Below are positions 51,915 through 60,059 of a stretch of 64,000 bases of DNA, one piece after another; positions within the stretch are counted from its first letter, which is position 1, and each line of letters starts with the position of its first letter. The notes under the pieces are model-generated. The model worked only from the letters and a program-made list of their open reading frames with translations. It did no database searches and was not told the origin of the DNA. Origin of the DNA: Mycobacterium sp. MS1601 (GTDB lineage: Bacteria > Actinomycetota > Actinomycetes > Mycobacteriales > Mycobacteriaceae); the NCBI RefSeq assembly GCF_001984215.1, contig NZ_CP019420.1:3348001-3412000 (forward strand), read 5' to 3'. The translations under genes and the position numbers were made by a program.

Positions 51915-54047
51915 TTAACCATCTTTCCTAGTGTAAGCCTCGCGGCGGCTGCGGATGGACGAGTCTGGCGCATGGGACAGCCGGAGCACCAGGGCATGAC
52001 GCAGGCCTGCAGTCTGAGCCAGCCGGTGAAATGCCTCCTGGAGTCCCTTCAGTGTGTCGGCGAATGGTGCCGAGAGCTCCGCCAGATCGCCGCCGTCATG
52101 AGCGTAGAGGAACACCGGCGACATCGGGTGCACAGCGAGCCCGTGTTGCTCGGCGGTGATCCAGACCAACTCGGTGGCCGCACCGCCGCGGGCGTAGTCG
52201 GTCAAGGTGTCGCCGTCGATGCTCACCACGGCCAGCGCCGAACTGGAACTCACCTTGTCGAACGTATCGTCACCCAATCCGGAGCCGGCGTCCCAGTCCG
52301 CCAGCCACGCCATCACATCGGGGCGGCGCAGCATCTCCAGGAGCACCATGTCGTTACGCTCGATCCCCAGTCCGAGGACGTCGATGCCGGTGTCCTGGTT
52401 CGCCTCGCCCGGCCAGCGGAGTTCCGAGATCATCTCCCGGTGCAGCTCGGCGGTCAGGTACCGCACACGATCTGCTGCGGCCATCAGCCTGCCGGCCGCT
52501 TCGATGTCAGCGCGGTCGGTGATCAGTCGCAGCGTGGCGCCCTGGCTGTCCGCCGCGGTTCGCAGGACATCGGCGGTGCGCGGGTCCAGCGCCTCGCCGG
52601 TGCCGAGGTTGCGGTTGGTGCCCCGGTCCAGCATCGGGCCGTACAACGTGGCCAGATCCGGGGCGGATCCCGGATACAGCCGGACGGTGGCCCGCATTGG
52701 GCAGTCCTCGCCCGGGTTCTCGTCGATGCGCACGTCGGTCCGGTGGTCGGCCGCCGCGGCAGCCACCCGTGCGTTGAACACCGACGCGCCGAGTGCCACC
52801 GCGCTGGCCCGGTAGGCGACATCCATGCGCGACGACCGGTCAGGTACCAGGCGGACCGTCACGGAGTCGGTGGCCGCAGAGATGCGCCAGGGCTGGACGT
52901 TGCCGCCGGAGGGGGCGCGGCCGGCCGCGGTGGCCACCCGGTCGATCACGGACTGCGGCACCGGTTCGTCGAACGGGGCGGGGTCGGGAAGGTCTCGGGG
53001 CAGTGGTGGCTGCTCGAGCTGATCGAGTGCTGCCGCGACGTCGATCCTGGTCCGTCCGGAGGACAGCGGCTCGCCGAGCCCGATACGCCGTACGCCCTCG
53101 ACAACTGCGGTGGCACCCAAGACCACCTCGCCGGCCAACTGCGGCCATGTGGTCAGCGTGGAGTTGACCTCGAGCATCGAGGCAGCCCCCCGCGCCGACG
53201 AACGCGCGATGTCGACGAAGCGGAGCATGTGAGGGATCTTGTCACGTGTCGACAGGCCTGCCAGCCGTGTGGAGTCGATACCACGTAGTAGTCCGTGCAG
53301 GATGGGCCGCCCAGGCTCCAGGTCGAATCGTTCGACGTCGACCAGTCCGCGGTCGGCGGTGGACATCAACACGGGTAGGCGGCGCTGCCTGGCTGCCTCG
53401 CGGATCACCACTTTCATGTCCAGCGAATCGCATTCGTCGATCACGATGTCCAGGCCGTCGAAGAAGGCGTCGAGAGTGTCCGTGGTCAGCCCGCCGGTGT
53501 GGGCGTCCACCGGTAGGTAGGGATCCAGCTCGGCGATACGCCTTGCCGCGATGACGGCCTTGTTGACGCCGAGGTCCAGCAGGGTGGCCGGCACCCGGTT
53601 GAGGTTCGACAGCTCGAGCTCGTCGAAGTCGGCCAGGCGCAGAAAACCTGCCGCACCCTGCATGGCGATGGTGTGGGCGATGACGTGGCCGACGCTCAGA
53701 CCCACCACCCCCACCCGCAGGCGGCCCAGGGCGGCCTGTTCGGTGGACGTGATCAGGTTGCGGTTGCGGTCCAGCCTCAGCGCGCTGAACGAGCGTGGTC
53801 CCAGTACAGCGAGCACGGTGCGCCGCCACGGATAGTGCACCCAGCGGGGGGCTTCGGCGTGAAGCTCGTCCGGAACGGGCGGTCGCAACCGTGACAGCGT
53901 GTCGCGCTGCTGGGCCAGGGTGTCGATGAACTCGGTGCCGGGATCGGCCCGCAGTCGGTCGACTACGCGCCGATGCTGCTCGTCGCGTTCGTCGAGCACT
54001 GTGGCGGTATGCGATTGAGGGTGATCGACGCCGTGGGGTCGGCTCAC
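51915..54047 (-). CDS. ThiF/E1-like and nitroreductase-like fusion protein (Rv1355c/MoeY type)
   Basis: 710 residues from GTG 54047, inside a GTGA overlap with the preceding gene. Residues ~95-350 form a ThiF/E1-like adenylation domain: VGVVGLSVGHVIAHTIA, then RLADFDELELSNLNR and IDECDSLDMKV. The second half (~380-700) resembles a nitroreductase (VIDRVATAAGRAPSGGNVQPWRI, then LLEMLRRPDVMAWL). The natural reaction is unknown. A flavin-dependent oxidation linked to activation of a carboxyl group, as in modified-peptide or cofactor synthesis, is conceivable. In M. tuberculosis it is named moeY without proof of molybdopterin function. Confidence 0.85.
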   Translation of the reverse strand: MSRPHGVDHPQSHTATVLDERDEQHRRVVDRLRADPGTEFIDTLAQQRDTLSRLRPPVPDELHAEAPRWVHYPWRRTVLAVLGPRSFSALRLDRNRNLITSTEQAALGRLRVGVVGLSVGHVIAHTIAMQGAAGFLRLADFDELELSNLNRVPATLLDLGVNKAVIAARRIAELDPYLPVDAHTGGLTTDTLDAFFDGLDIVIDECDSLDMKVVIREAARQRRLPVLMSTADRGLVDVERFDLEPGRPILHGLLRGIDSTRLAGLSTRDKIPHMLRFVDIARSSARGAASMLEVNSTLTTWPQLAGEVVLGATAVVEGVRRIGLGEPLSSGRTRIDVAAALDQLEQPPLPRDLPDPAPFDEPVPQSVIDRVATAAGRAPSGGNVQPWRISAATDSVTVRLVPDRSSRMDVAYRASAVALGASVFNARVAAAAADHRTDVRIDENPGEDCPMRATVRLYPGSAPDLATLYGPMLDRGTNRNLGTGEALDPRTADVLRTAADSQGATLRLITDRADIEAAGRLMAAADRVRYLTAELHREMISELRWPGEANQDTGIDVLGLGIERNDMVLLEMLRRPDVMAWLADWDAGSGLGDDTFDKVSSSSALAVVSIDGDTLTDYARGGAATELVWITAEQHGLAVHPMSPVFLYAHDGGDLAELSAPFADTLKGLQEAFHRLAQTAGLRHALVLRLSHAPDSSIRSRREAYTRKDG

Positions 54048-54796
54048 AGGCGAACCCCGCCGAGGGTCGCGGGAACTGGGCGCAGTCCGGAGGTCACCGG
54101 AGCAAGGTACGCGGCTTCGGTCACGATCTTGGCGACCTGGCTCGGTTGGGCGTGCTTGGTGTAGGTGCGCCGGTCCCAGAACATGATCTTGGTGCGGTAG
54201 CGCTCGTCGGGGTACGGGGTGGCCGGAACGCGGGACACCACAACGCCTCCGGATGAGCGCCAGCGGTCCAGGACGTGTGCTGCTGCAGTGGCCATGATGA
54301 ATTGGATATCGAGTAGTGCCATGGTGTGCATCGCGGTACGGGCCAGCGTGGTGGTCAAAACGCGGCTGCTGCCCGGGTCGTCGGACACCCATGCGGTCTT
54401 CATCTCCGAGAGCCCGAACGGGATTCGGTCATTGATCATCTTGCGCACCGTGTCGAGACCTGGCTGGCCTTCCCACTCCACCACGGCGTGGGATTCTTCG
54501 GCGTCGTCGTACGGCTCCTTGGCTCGCACACCTCCGACAACTTTGCCGGAAGAATCGACTGCGGCAAAGAACAGTGCGGTGCCACTGCCATCGGCGATCT
54601 CGTCCCAGTCGAGTGCCGCGTCGACACCGTATTTGTGGTAGCTGCGCTGGGCTCCGGCCAGGTAATCGGTCCACAGATTCGGATCGGCGTGAGGTTGCGA
54701 GACCACAATCGTGCAATCGCTTTCGGAGTCATGCCAACTGTAGTTGGCAGACAGGTGCAGTGATTGAGTGGTGACATCCTCGTGCAGAATGGTCAC
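54044..54796 (-). CDS. GNAT-like acyltransferase-related protein, unknown substrate
   Basis: About 250 residues from GTG 54796. An in-frame GTG at 54883 adds 29 residues, and neither has a strong ribosome site. WTDYLAGAQRSYHKYGVDAALDWDEIADG, then ALFFAAVDSSGKVVGGVRAKEPY and RTAMHTMALLDIQFIMATAA fit the N-acyl-amino-acid-synthase/GNAT fold, but no clear acetyl-CoA loop can be shown. Translation overlap with the ThiF/nitroreductase gene suggests the two proteins act together. The function stays open. Confidence 0.62.
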   Translation of the reverse strand: MTILHEDVTTQSLHLSANYSWHDSESDCTIVVSQPHADPNLWTDYLAGAQRSYHKYGVDAALDWDEIADGSGTALFFAAVDSSGKVVGGVRAKEPYDDAEESHAVVEWEGQPGLDTVRKMINDRIPFGLSEMKTAWVSDDPGSSRVLTTTLARTAMHTMALLDIQFIMATAAAHVLDRWRSSGGVVVSRVPATPYPDERYRTKIMFWDRRTYTKHAQPSQVAKIVTEAAYLAPVTSGLRPVPATLGGVRL

Positions 54797-54883
54797 TGGG
54801 TATCCGTTTCTGTCGGGCTGGTGGCACACGGTTTGCCACAGCGTTATCTGGTTTGCGCATCCCCCCGACGTGCCTTTGGACAC

Positions 54884-55458
54884 AACTAATTATTGCCTGT
54901 GCTGCCCAGTAGTTTCGAGCGTTAGTGCAGTTCAGGGACCTTTTGGCTAGTCTGGCCTGTTCGATTGGGGGCGCGGCGGCGAGGTGGTGCTGTGTTTGCC
55001 GCCAGAACTCGCCGGTAGCTCGGCGAGAACTGTCGGCCACAGTCCTTGGTGATGGGCTGAATTCAAAATTTGCGGGCGTGTCAGAATAGACTCGCCCGGG
55101 ACTTGTGTGGCGGAAGTGGGATGGGCTTTCATTCACCCGCTCGGTGACGAGAATCGGTCAGACCCGCGGCTGCATGAATTCATCGGATGGTGGTTCGGCG
55201 GTGGCTTTTCCGGAGTCGCGCTCCTCGTGTTCGACGTCGCTGGACGCCCTTTCGCCCGACGGCGAGCGCAGAGTGTGCGCCGGTTTGCTGACTGATCGAG
55301 GGGGCAGCAGAGACGGGGATCTGCGACACCATCGACCGGTGACGTCGCCGCTGACGTCTAGCGAATAATGCGCCCAGCCAGGGGTGACATGGCTCGATGG
55401 GCGAGCACCGTACAGTGCAACGGAGTTCCCGTCCACCGCCCCCCTGGTTGGAGCAGAT
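54884..55458. other. 575-base gap before the lipoprotein gene, mostly without recognisable content
   Basis: The stretch is less GC-rich than its surroundings at the left end and should carry promoters in both directions. CTCGCCG-GTAGCT-CGGCGAG at 55009-55028 forms a short perfect hairpin. A weak 62-residue frame at 55107-55295 is listed separately. Nothing else is supported. Confidence 0.4.
55107..55295 (+). CDS. Possible small membrane protein, unsupported by a ribosome site
   Basis: 62 residues from GTG 55107, with a hydrophobic centre (FIGWWFGGGFSGVALLVFDVAG) followed by RRRAQSVRR, a positive-inside pattern. There is no good ribosome site and no known relative comes to mind. It could equally be chance. 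Confidence 0.22.
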   Translation: MAEVGWAFIHPLGDENRSDPRLHEFIGWWFGGGFSGVALLVFDVAGRPFARRRAQSVRRFAD

Positions 55459-56351
55459 GTGCACGCCCACCGCGTAATCCTCGTGATAGCGATGCTCGTC
55501 CTCGCAGGTTGTGGTCACGGCACGTCCGACACCCCGGCGCCGTATGGTGCCGCGGCAGCCCGAATCGGGGAATCGCAGGAGCTTCTCGGCTGGAACGTGT
55601 CGGTGGCCGATCTACGATTCGAGGCCGACCATGTCCTCGTCGACATCGACGCCGCCCCCAGCGATCCGGCGGCGCCACACGCCGCACCACAGGACCTTCG
55701 ATTCGGGTTGTACGGAGCGCTGCTGCATCCCATCGAGCGCACCGGCATCGGTAGTTGCGACGACGTGCTCGCCACGGCGCTGCGACCGCTGTCGCAGCAG
55801 TCCGACGACCGACTGTCCGGGACGGTATGTCTTGGTCCCATCCGGGATCAGGCCCAGGTGCGCGGGGTCTACGCGTACTCGGCGGCCGAGCGGATACCTG
55901 GCACTGCCGCTGCATACGCGGCGGCGTTCCCGGTCGGGCTGCCGTCCACCAACCCCTCCGATACCGGACTGACCGTCAGTACCACCAGCATCGAGGCATG
56001 GCGGGCCGACGGGGTGCCGCTGACCGCACAGGCGCTCGGCGACCCGTCGGCGTTCGCCGGTAACGGCTACATGCTGCTGGGCCTGCAGATCGACGCGGTG
56101 GCACAGCAATACCGCGACGACTCCGAGGCCCGCGGTGGGCCGATGATGGTGGTGGTGGCGCCCACCCGGCCGCCCCGGGGATCAACCCTGCCTGTTCGGC
56201 GTACGGGGCGTCGCTGCTGGTGCTGCCCGACGCGTCGCTGAACTCGGTGCACCTGAACGCGTCCCTGTGTACTCAGGGTGAGATCAACGAGGCCCTGCTG
56301 TATGCGACAGTGTCGGTGATGGGCACCCACGCGGCGGTGTGGACCGAATGA
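55459..56351 (+). CDS. Lipoprotein of unknown function (Rv0381c-like position) with an apparent frameshift near its end
   Basis: GTG 55459 follows GGAG by five bases and gives a short lipoprotein signal (VILVIAMLVLAGCGH). The mature domain contains WNVSVADLRFEADHVLVDIDA, FGLYGALLHPIERTG and a likely disulfide pair around CDDVL and TVCLGPI. In the starting frame the protein would end at 56241 with an arginine- and cysteine-rich tail. One frame over, INPACSAYGASLLVLPDASL runs in-style to TGA 56349-56351. A single missing base near 56165-56178, in a run of C and G, explains this. The corrected gene overlaps the TrmH gene start by ATGA. Function unknown. Confidence 0.75.
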
Positions 56352-56992
56352 GTACCCCAGGACCCACCGAGTGGGGTGCCCAGGTCAACGGCGTCGGTCC
56401 CTGGGCGGGCCCGTGGCCGGATGATCCCCGTTACGACCCGGATCTGCTGCGTGACGGAGACTCCCGCAATGTTGTGGACGCCTACCGGTATTGGCGGCGG
56501 GAGGCGATCGTCGCCGATATCGACACCCGGCGTCACCCGTTGCACGTCGCCATCGAGAACTTCGGAAACGACGCCAACATCGGCGGCGTGGTGCGCACGG
56601 CCAACGCCTTTGCGGTCGACACCGTGCACATCGTCGGGCGCAGGCGCTGGAACCGCCGCGGAGCCATGGTGACCGATCGCTACCAGCGGCTTGCCCATCA
56701 CGACACCACGGCAGATCTGCTGGCGTACGCCGCCGAGACGGATCTGATCGTGGTCGCCGTCGACAACGTCCCCGGTGCGACACCACTGGAACGCACCGAT
56801 CTACCGCAGCGGGCACTGATGGTGTTCGGGCAGGAAGGCCCCGGCATTACCGATGCCGCCAGCAGCGGTGCCGCGATGGTGGTATCCATCGCACAGTTCG
56901 GATCGACCCGCAGTATCAATGCCTCCGTGGCCGCCGGAATCGCCATGCATGCCTGGATCCGGCAGTGGGGTGACCTCGACGCCGCCTGGTGA
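56348..56992 (+). CDS. TrmH/SpoU-family RNA 2'-O-methyltransferase (Rv0380c-like)
   Basis: 214 residues from ATG 56348. SPOUT motifs are present: NFGNDANIGGVVRTANAF (motif 1), LMVFGQEGPGITDAA (motif 2) and VVSIAQFGSTRSINASVAAGIAMHAW (motif 3), which form the knotted SAM site. The enzyme transfers a methyl group to a ribose 2'-OH of tRNA or rRNA. The order lipoprotein then methyltransferase matches M. tuberculosis Rv0381c-Rv0380c as I recall it. Confidence 0.9.
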   Translation: MSTPGPTEWGAQVNGVGPWAGPWPDDPRYDPDLLRDGDSRNVVDAYRYWRREAIVADIDTRRHPLHVAIENFGNDANIGGVVRTANAFAVDTVHIVGRRRWNRRGAMVTDRYQRLAHHDTTADLLAYAAETDLIVVAVDNVPGATPLERTDLPQRALMVFGQEGPGITDAASSGAAMVVSIAQFGSTRSINASVAAGIAMHAWIRQWGDLDAAW

Positions 56993-57019
56993 CGCGGGTT
57001 TTAGGGAAGGATGTCAGGA

Positions 57020-58126
57020 ATGGAGCAGGAATGGGCCAACCGCGCCGCTTCCGCTGAAACCGCCGTCGCCACCCGACATCTGACCAAGCTCTGGGGACTG
57101 CCCGGCACTCAACTGGGAGTGGTGGCCTGGCCACCGACGAAGCGGGACACGCGCTTTCTCACCTGGCACTACTGGTGGCAGGCGCACCTGCTGGACTGCC
57201 TGATCGACGCCCACCTGCGTGACCCTGAGCCCGACCGGGTGACTCGCATCGTCCGCCAGATCCGCGCGCACCGATTCCGCAACAACCTGTCCTGGACCAA
57301 CGACTACTACGACGACATGGCGTGGCTGGCGCTGGCGCTCGAACGCGCCGGCCGCCTGGTCGACGTCCACCAGCCAAAAGCCCTGGCCAAGCTGGCCGAC
57401 CAGGTTATGAAGGCGTGGGTGCCGGAGGACGGCGGTGGCATCCCGTGGCGCAAACAGGACCAGTTCTTCAACGCCCCCGCCAACGGACCCGCCGGCATCT
57501 TCTTGGCCCGGTACGTGACTTCTCACGGAGACCGGTTGCGCCGCGCCCAGCAGATGGCCGACTGGATCGACGAGACCCTCATTGACCCGGACACCCATCT
57601 GGTGTTCGACGGCATCAAGGCCGGGTCCCTGGTGCGGGCGCAGTACACCTACTGCCAGGGCGTGGTACTCGGCCTGGAGGCCGAGCTGGCGGTGCGCACC
57701 CAGGACTCTCGGCATGCGGCCAGAGTCGAACGGCTGATCACGGCGATTGCCGACCACATGACCGACGACGGTGTGCTGCGCGGTGCCGGAGGTGGTGACG
57801 GCGGGTTGTTCCACGGCGTCACCGCGCGCTACCTGGCGCTGGCTGCGACGCTGCTGCCCGAGGTCGCCGAGCAGGCGCGGGAGCTGGTGCTGGCGTCGGC
57901 GGAGTCGGCGTGGCAGTTCCGCCAGACGGTTGACGGACTGCCTCTGTTCGGTGCGTCCTGGGACCGCTCCGCGGTGATTCCGACCGCGGGAGGCAAGGAA
58001 GCCGAGTTCGTCGAAGGCGCGGTCAACGCCTCCGAGGTGCCGGAGCGGGATCTGTCGGTGCAGTTGTCGGGGTGGATGCTCATGGAAGCCGCGTACACCA
58101 TCTCCGACGGGCCCGCCGATGGCTGA
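57020..58126 (+). CDS. Glycoside hydrolase family 76 (alpha-1,6-mannanase-like) protein without signal peptide
   Basis: About 368 residues from ATG 57020, chosen over ATG 57011 because GGAAGGA then sits eight bases upstream. TNDYYDDMAWLALA carries the paired catalytic aspartates (98, 99) of GH76. FFNAPANGPAGIFLARY and YTYCQGVVLGLEAEL are typical (alpha/alpha)6-barrel segments. GH76 enzymes cut alpha-1,6-mannan, the backbone of lipomannan and lipoarabinomannan in mycobacteria. No export signal is visible, so a cytoplasmic role, or export by another route, has to be assumed. It overlaps the next gene by eight bases. Confidence 0.85.
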   Translation: MEQEWANRAASAETAVATRHLTKLWGLPGTQLGVVAWPPTKRDTRFLTWHYWWQAHLLDCLIDAHLRDPEPDRVTRIVRQIRAHRFRNNLSWTNDYYDDMAWLALALERAGRLVDVHQPKALAKLADQVMKAWVPEDGGGIPWRKQDQFFNAPANGPAGIFLARYVTSHGDRLRRAQQMADWIDETLIDPDTHLVFDGIKAGSLVRAQYTYCQGVVLGLEAELAVRTQDSRHAARVERLITAIADHMTDDGVLRGAGGGDGGLFHGVTARYLALAATLLPEVAEQARELVLASAESAWQFRQTVDGLPLFGASWDRSAVIPTAGGKEAEFVEGAVNASEVPERDLSVQLSGWMLMEAAYTISDGPADG

Positions 58127-60059
58127 ACCCGGGGGTTGGGACCCAGACGTCCACACCGTCGCCCACGCCAACCTCACCCGCTTCACCGACTGGCTACGCG
58201 ACACCGGGCGCGGCGATTTCTCCGGCTACCCGGCTCTGTGGGAGGCGTCGGTCAGTGACGTCGGCTGGTTCTGGCAGGCGGTCTGGGACTTCTTCGACGT
58301 GCGAGCCGGCGTCCACGCCACCTCGCCGTTGGGGCAGGCCACGATGCCGGGTGCGACGTGGTTTCCGGGGGCGACGCTGAACTACGTCAGTCAGGTGTTC
58401 TGCCACGGGGACCAGGATCGACCCGCATTGGTGGTTGTCGGCGAGGACGGTGCCCTCGAGTGGTCATGGGAGCGGTTGCGTTGTGAGACAGCCGCTTTCG
58501 CTCACTACCTGCGCAGTGTCGGGGTGACGTCCGGGGACAGGGTGGTGGGGTACCTGCCCAACATCGGCGAGACGGTGGTGGCCTTCCTGGCTGCCGCATC
58601 GTTGGGCGCCACGTGGGCAGTGTGCAACCCGGACCTGGCCGTCGACGGCGTGATCTCCCGGCTGGCCCAGCTGGAACCCACCGTCCTGGTGGCCGCGGAC
58701 GGCAGCGTCTACGGCGGCAAACGGCGAGACAAGCGCGCCGAACTCGCCGAGATCCGGCGTAGGCTGCCCACACTGGCGGCCACCGTCGTGGTTGCGCGAC
58801 TCGGCCTGGACGTCCCCGCCGGCGCGGTGCCCTGGGATATGGCGGTATCGGCGGACGTGCCGTTGCACATCGCCGATGTGCCCTTCGATCATCCGCTGTG
58901 GGTGTTGTTCTCCTCCGGTACCACCGGGTCTCCCAAGGGCATCGTCCACGGTCACGGCGGGGTGCTCCTGGAACACCTGAAATACCATGCGCTGCAACTG
59001 GATCTGCATTCCGACGACCGGTTCTTCTGGTACACCACCACCAGCTGGATGATGTGGAACTTCCTGGTGGGTGGCCTGCTGGTCGGGGCGACGGTGGTGG
59101 CCTACGACGGCAGCCCCACCCACCCCGGCGTCGACGCCCTGTGGCAGGTGGTCGCCGACCATAACGTCACCGTCTTCGGCACGGGCGCCGGTTATCTGAT
59201 CGGTTGCGCCAAGGAAGACCTGCGCCCGGGGGAACGTCACGATCTCAGCGCCCTGCGCGGCGTGGGATCGACCGGATCTCCGCTGCCGGCCTCGGTGTTC
59301 GAATGGGTGCAGGATGGGGTGGGGCGTGCAATACCGGTGCAATCCTGTTCCGGTGGAACAGATGTCGTCACAGCATTTGCAGGATCGGCTCCCATTGTGC
59401 CCATCGTGGCGGGCGAGCTGTCGTGTCTGGCGTTGGGCGTGGCCGCGCAGGCCTGGTCCCAAGAAGGAGTGGCGGTCACCGGGGAACCCGGTGAACTGGT
59501 GGTCACCCGGCCCATGCCGTCGATGCCGGTCTCGTTCTGGAACGACGACGACGGATCCCGCTACCGGGCAGTATATTTCGACAAGTATCCCGGAGTCTGG
59601 TGTCACGGCGACTGGATCACCATCACCGACCGGGGGTCGGTGCTGGTGCACGGCCGCTCCGACGCCACCCTCAATCGCAACGGCGTCCGGATGGGCAGCG
59701 CGGAGATCTACGATGCCGTCGAAACCCTGCCCCAGGTTGCCGACTGCCTGGTGGTGGGCGTCGAATCGGACGACGGCGGCTACTGGATGCCGCTGTTCGT
59801 GGCACTTGCGGGCGGAGCCGATCTGGACGACGACCTGAGATCCAGGCTGATCTCGGCCATCCGCACGCACGCCTCACCGCGTCACGTACCCGACGACATC
59901 ATCGCCGTACCCGGCATCCCCCGAACCATGACCGGCAAACGCTTGGAGATCCCCATCAAACGCATACTGCAGGGCACCGATCCCCAGAAGGCTGCCGTGT
60001 CCACCGCCATCGACCGCCCCGAACTGCTGGCCACCTTCACCGAATACGCACGCCGGTGA
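58119..60059 (+). CDS. Acetoacetate-CoA ligase (acetoacetyl-CoA synthetase)
   Basis: 646 residues, matching the family's ~650. The N-terminal cap is LTRFTDWLRDTGRGDFSGYPALWEASV. The AMP-binding motif VLFSSGTTGSPKGIVHGHGG is present, and the acyl pocket follows at FFWYTTTSWMMWN and SCSGGTDVVTAFAG. The adenylation hinge is HGRSDATLNRNGVRMGS and the catalytic C-terminal lysine lies in MTGKRLEIPIKRIL. It activates acetoacetate to acetoacetyl-CoA with ATP for reuse of ketone units or polymer precursors. It shares an overlap with GH76 upstream and with nhaA downstream. Confidence 0.93.
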   Translation: MAEPGGWDPDVHTVAHANLTRFTDWLRDTGRGDFSGYPALWEASVSDVGWFWQAVWDFFDVRAGVHATSPLGQATMPGATWFPGATLNYVSQVFCHGDQDRPALVVVGEDGALEWSWERLRCETAAFAHYLRSVGVTSGDRVVGYLPNIGETVVAFLAAASLGATWAVCNPDLAVDGVISRLAQLEPTVLVAADGSVYGGKRRDKRAELAEIRRRLPTLAATVVVARLGLDVPAGAVPWDMAVSADVPLHIADVPFDHPLWVLFSSGTTGSPKGIVHGHGGVLLEHLKYHALQLDLHSDDRFFWYTTTSWMMWNFLVGGLLVGATVVAYDGSPTHPGVDALWQVVADHNVTVFGTGAGYLIGCAKEDLRPGERHDLSALRGVGSTGSPLPASVFEWVQDGVGRAIPVQSCSGGTDVVTAFAGSAPIVPIVAGELSCLALGVAAQAWSQEGVAVTGEPGELVVTRPMPSMPVSFWNDDDGSRYRAVYFDKYPGVWCHGDWITITDRGSVLVHGRSDATLNRNGVRMGSAEIYDAVETLPQVADCLVVGVESDDGGYWMPLFVALAGGADLDDDLRSRLISAIRTHASPRHVPDDIIAVPGIPRTMTGKRLEIPIKRILQGTDPQKAAVSTAIDRPELLATFTEYARR

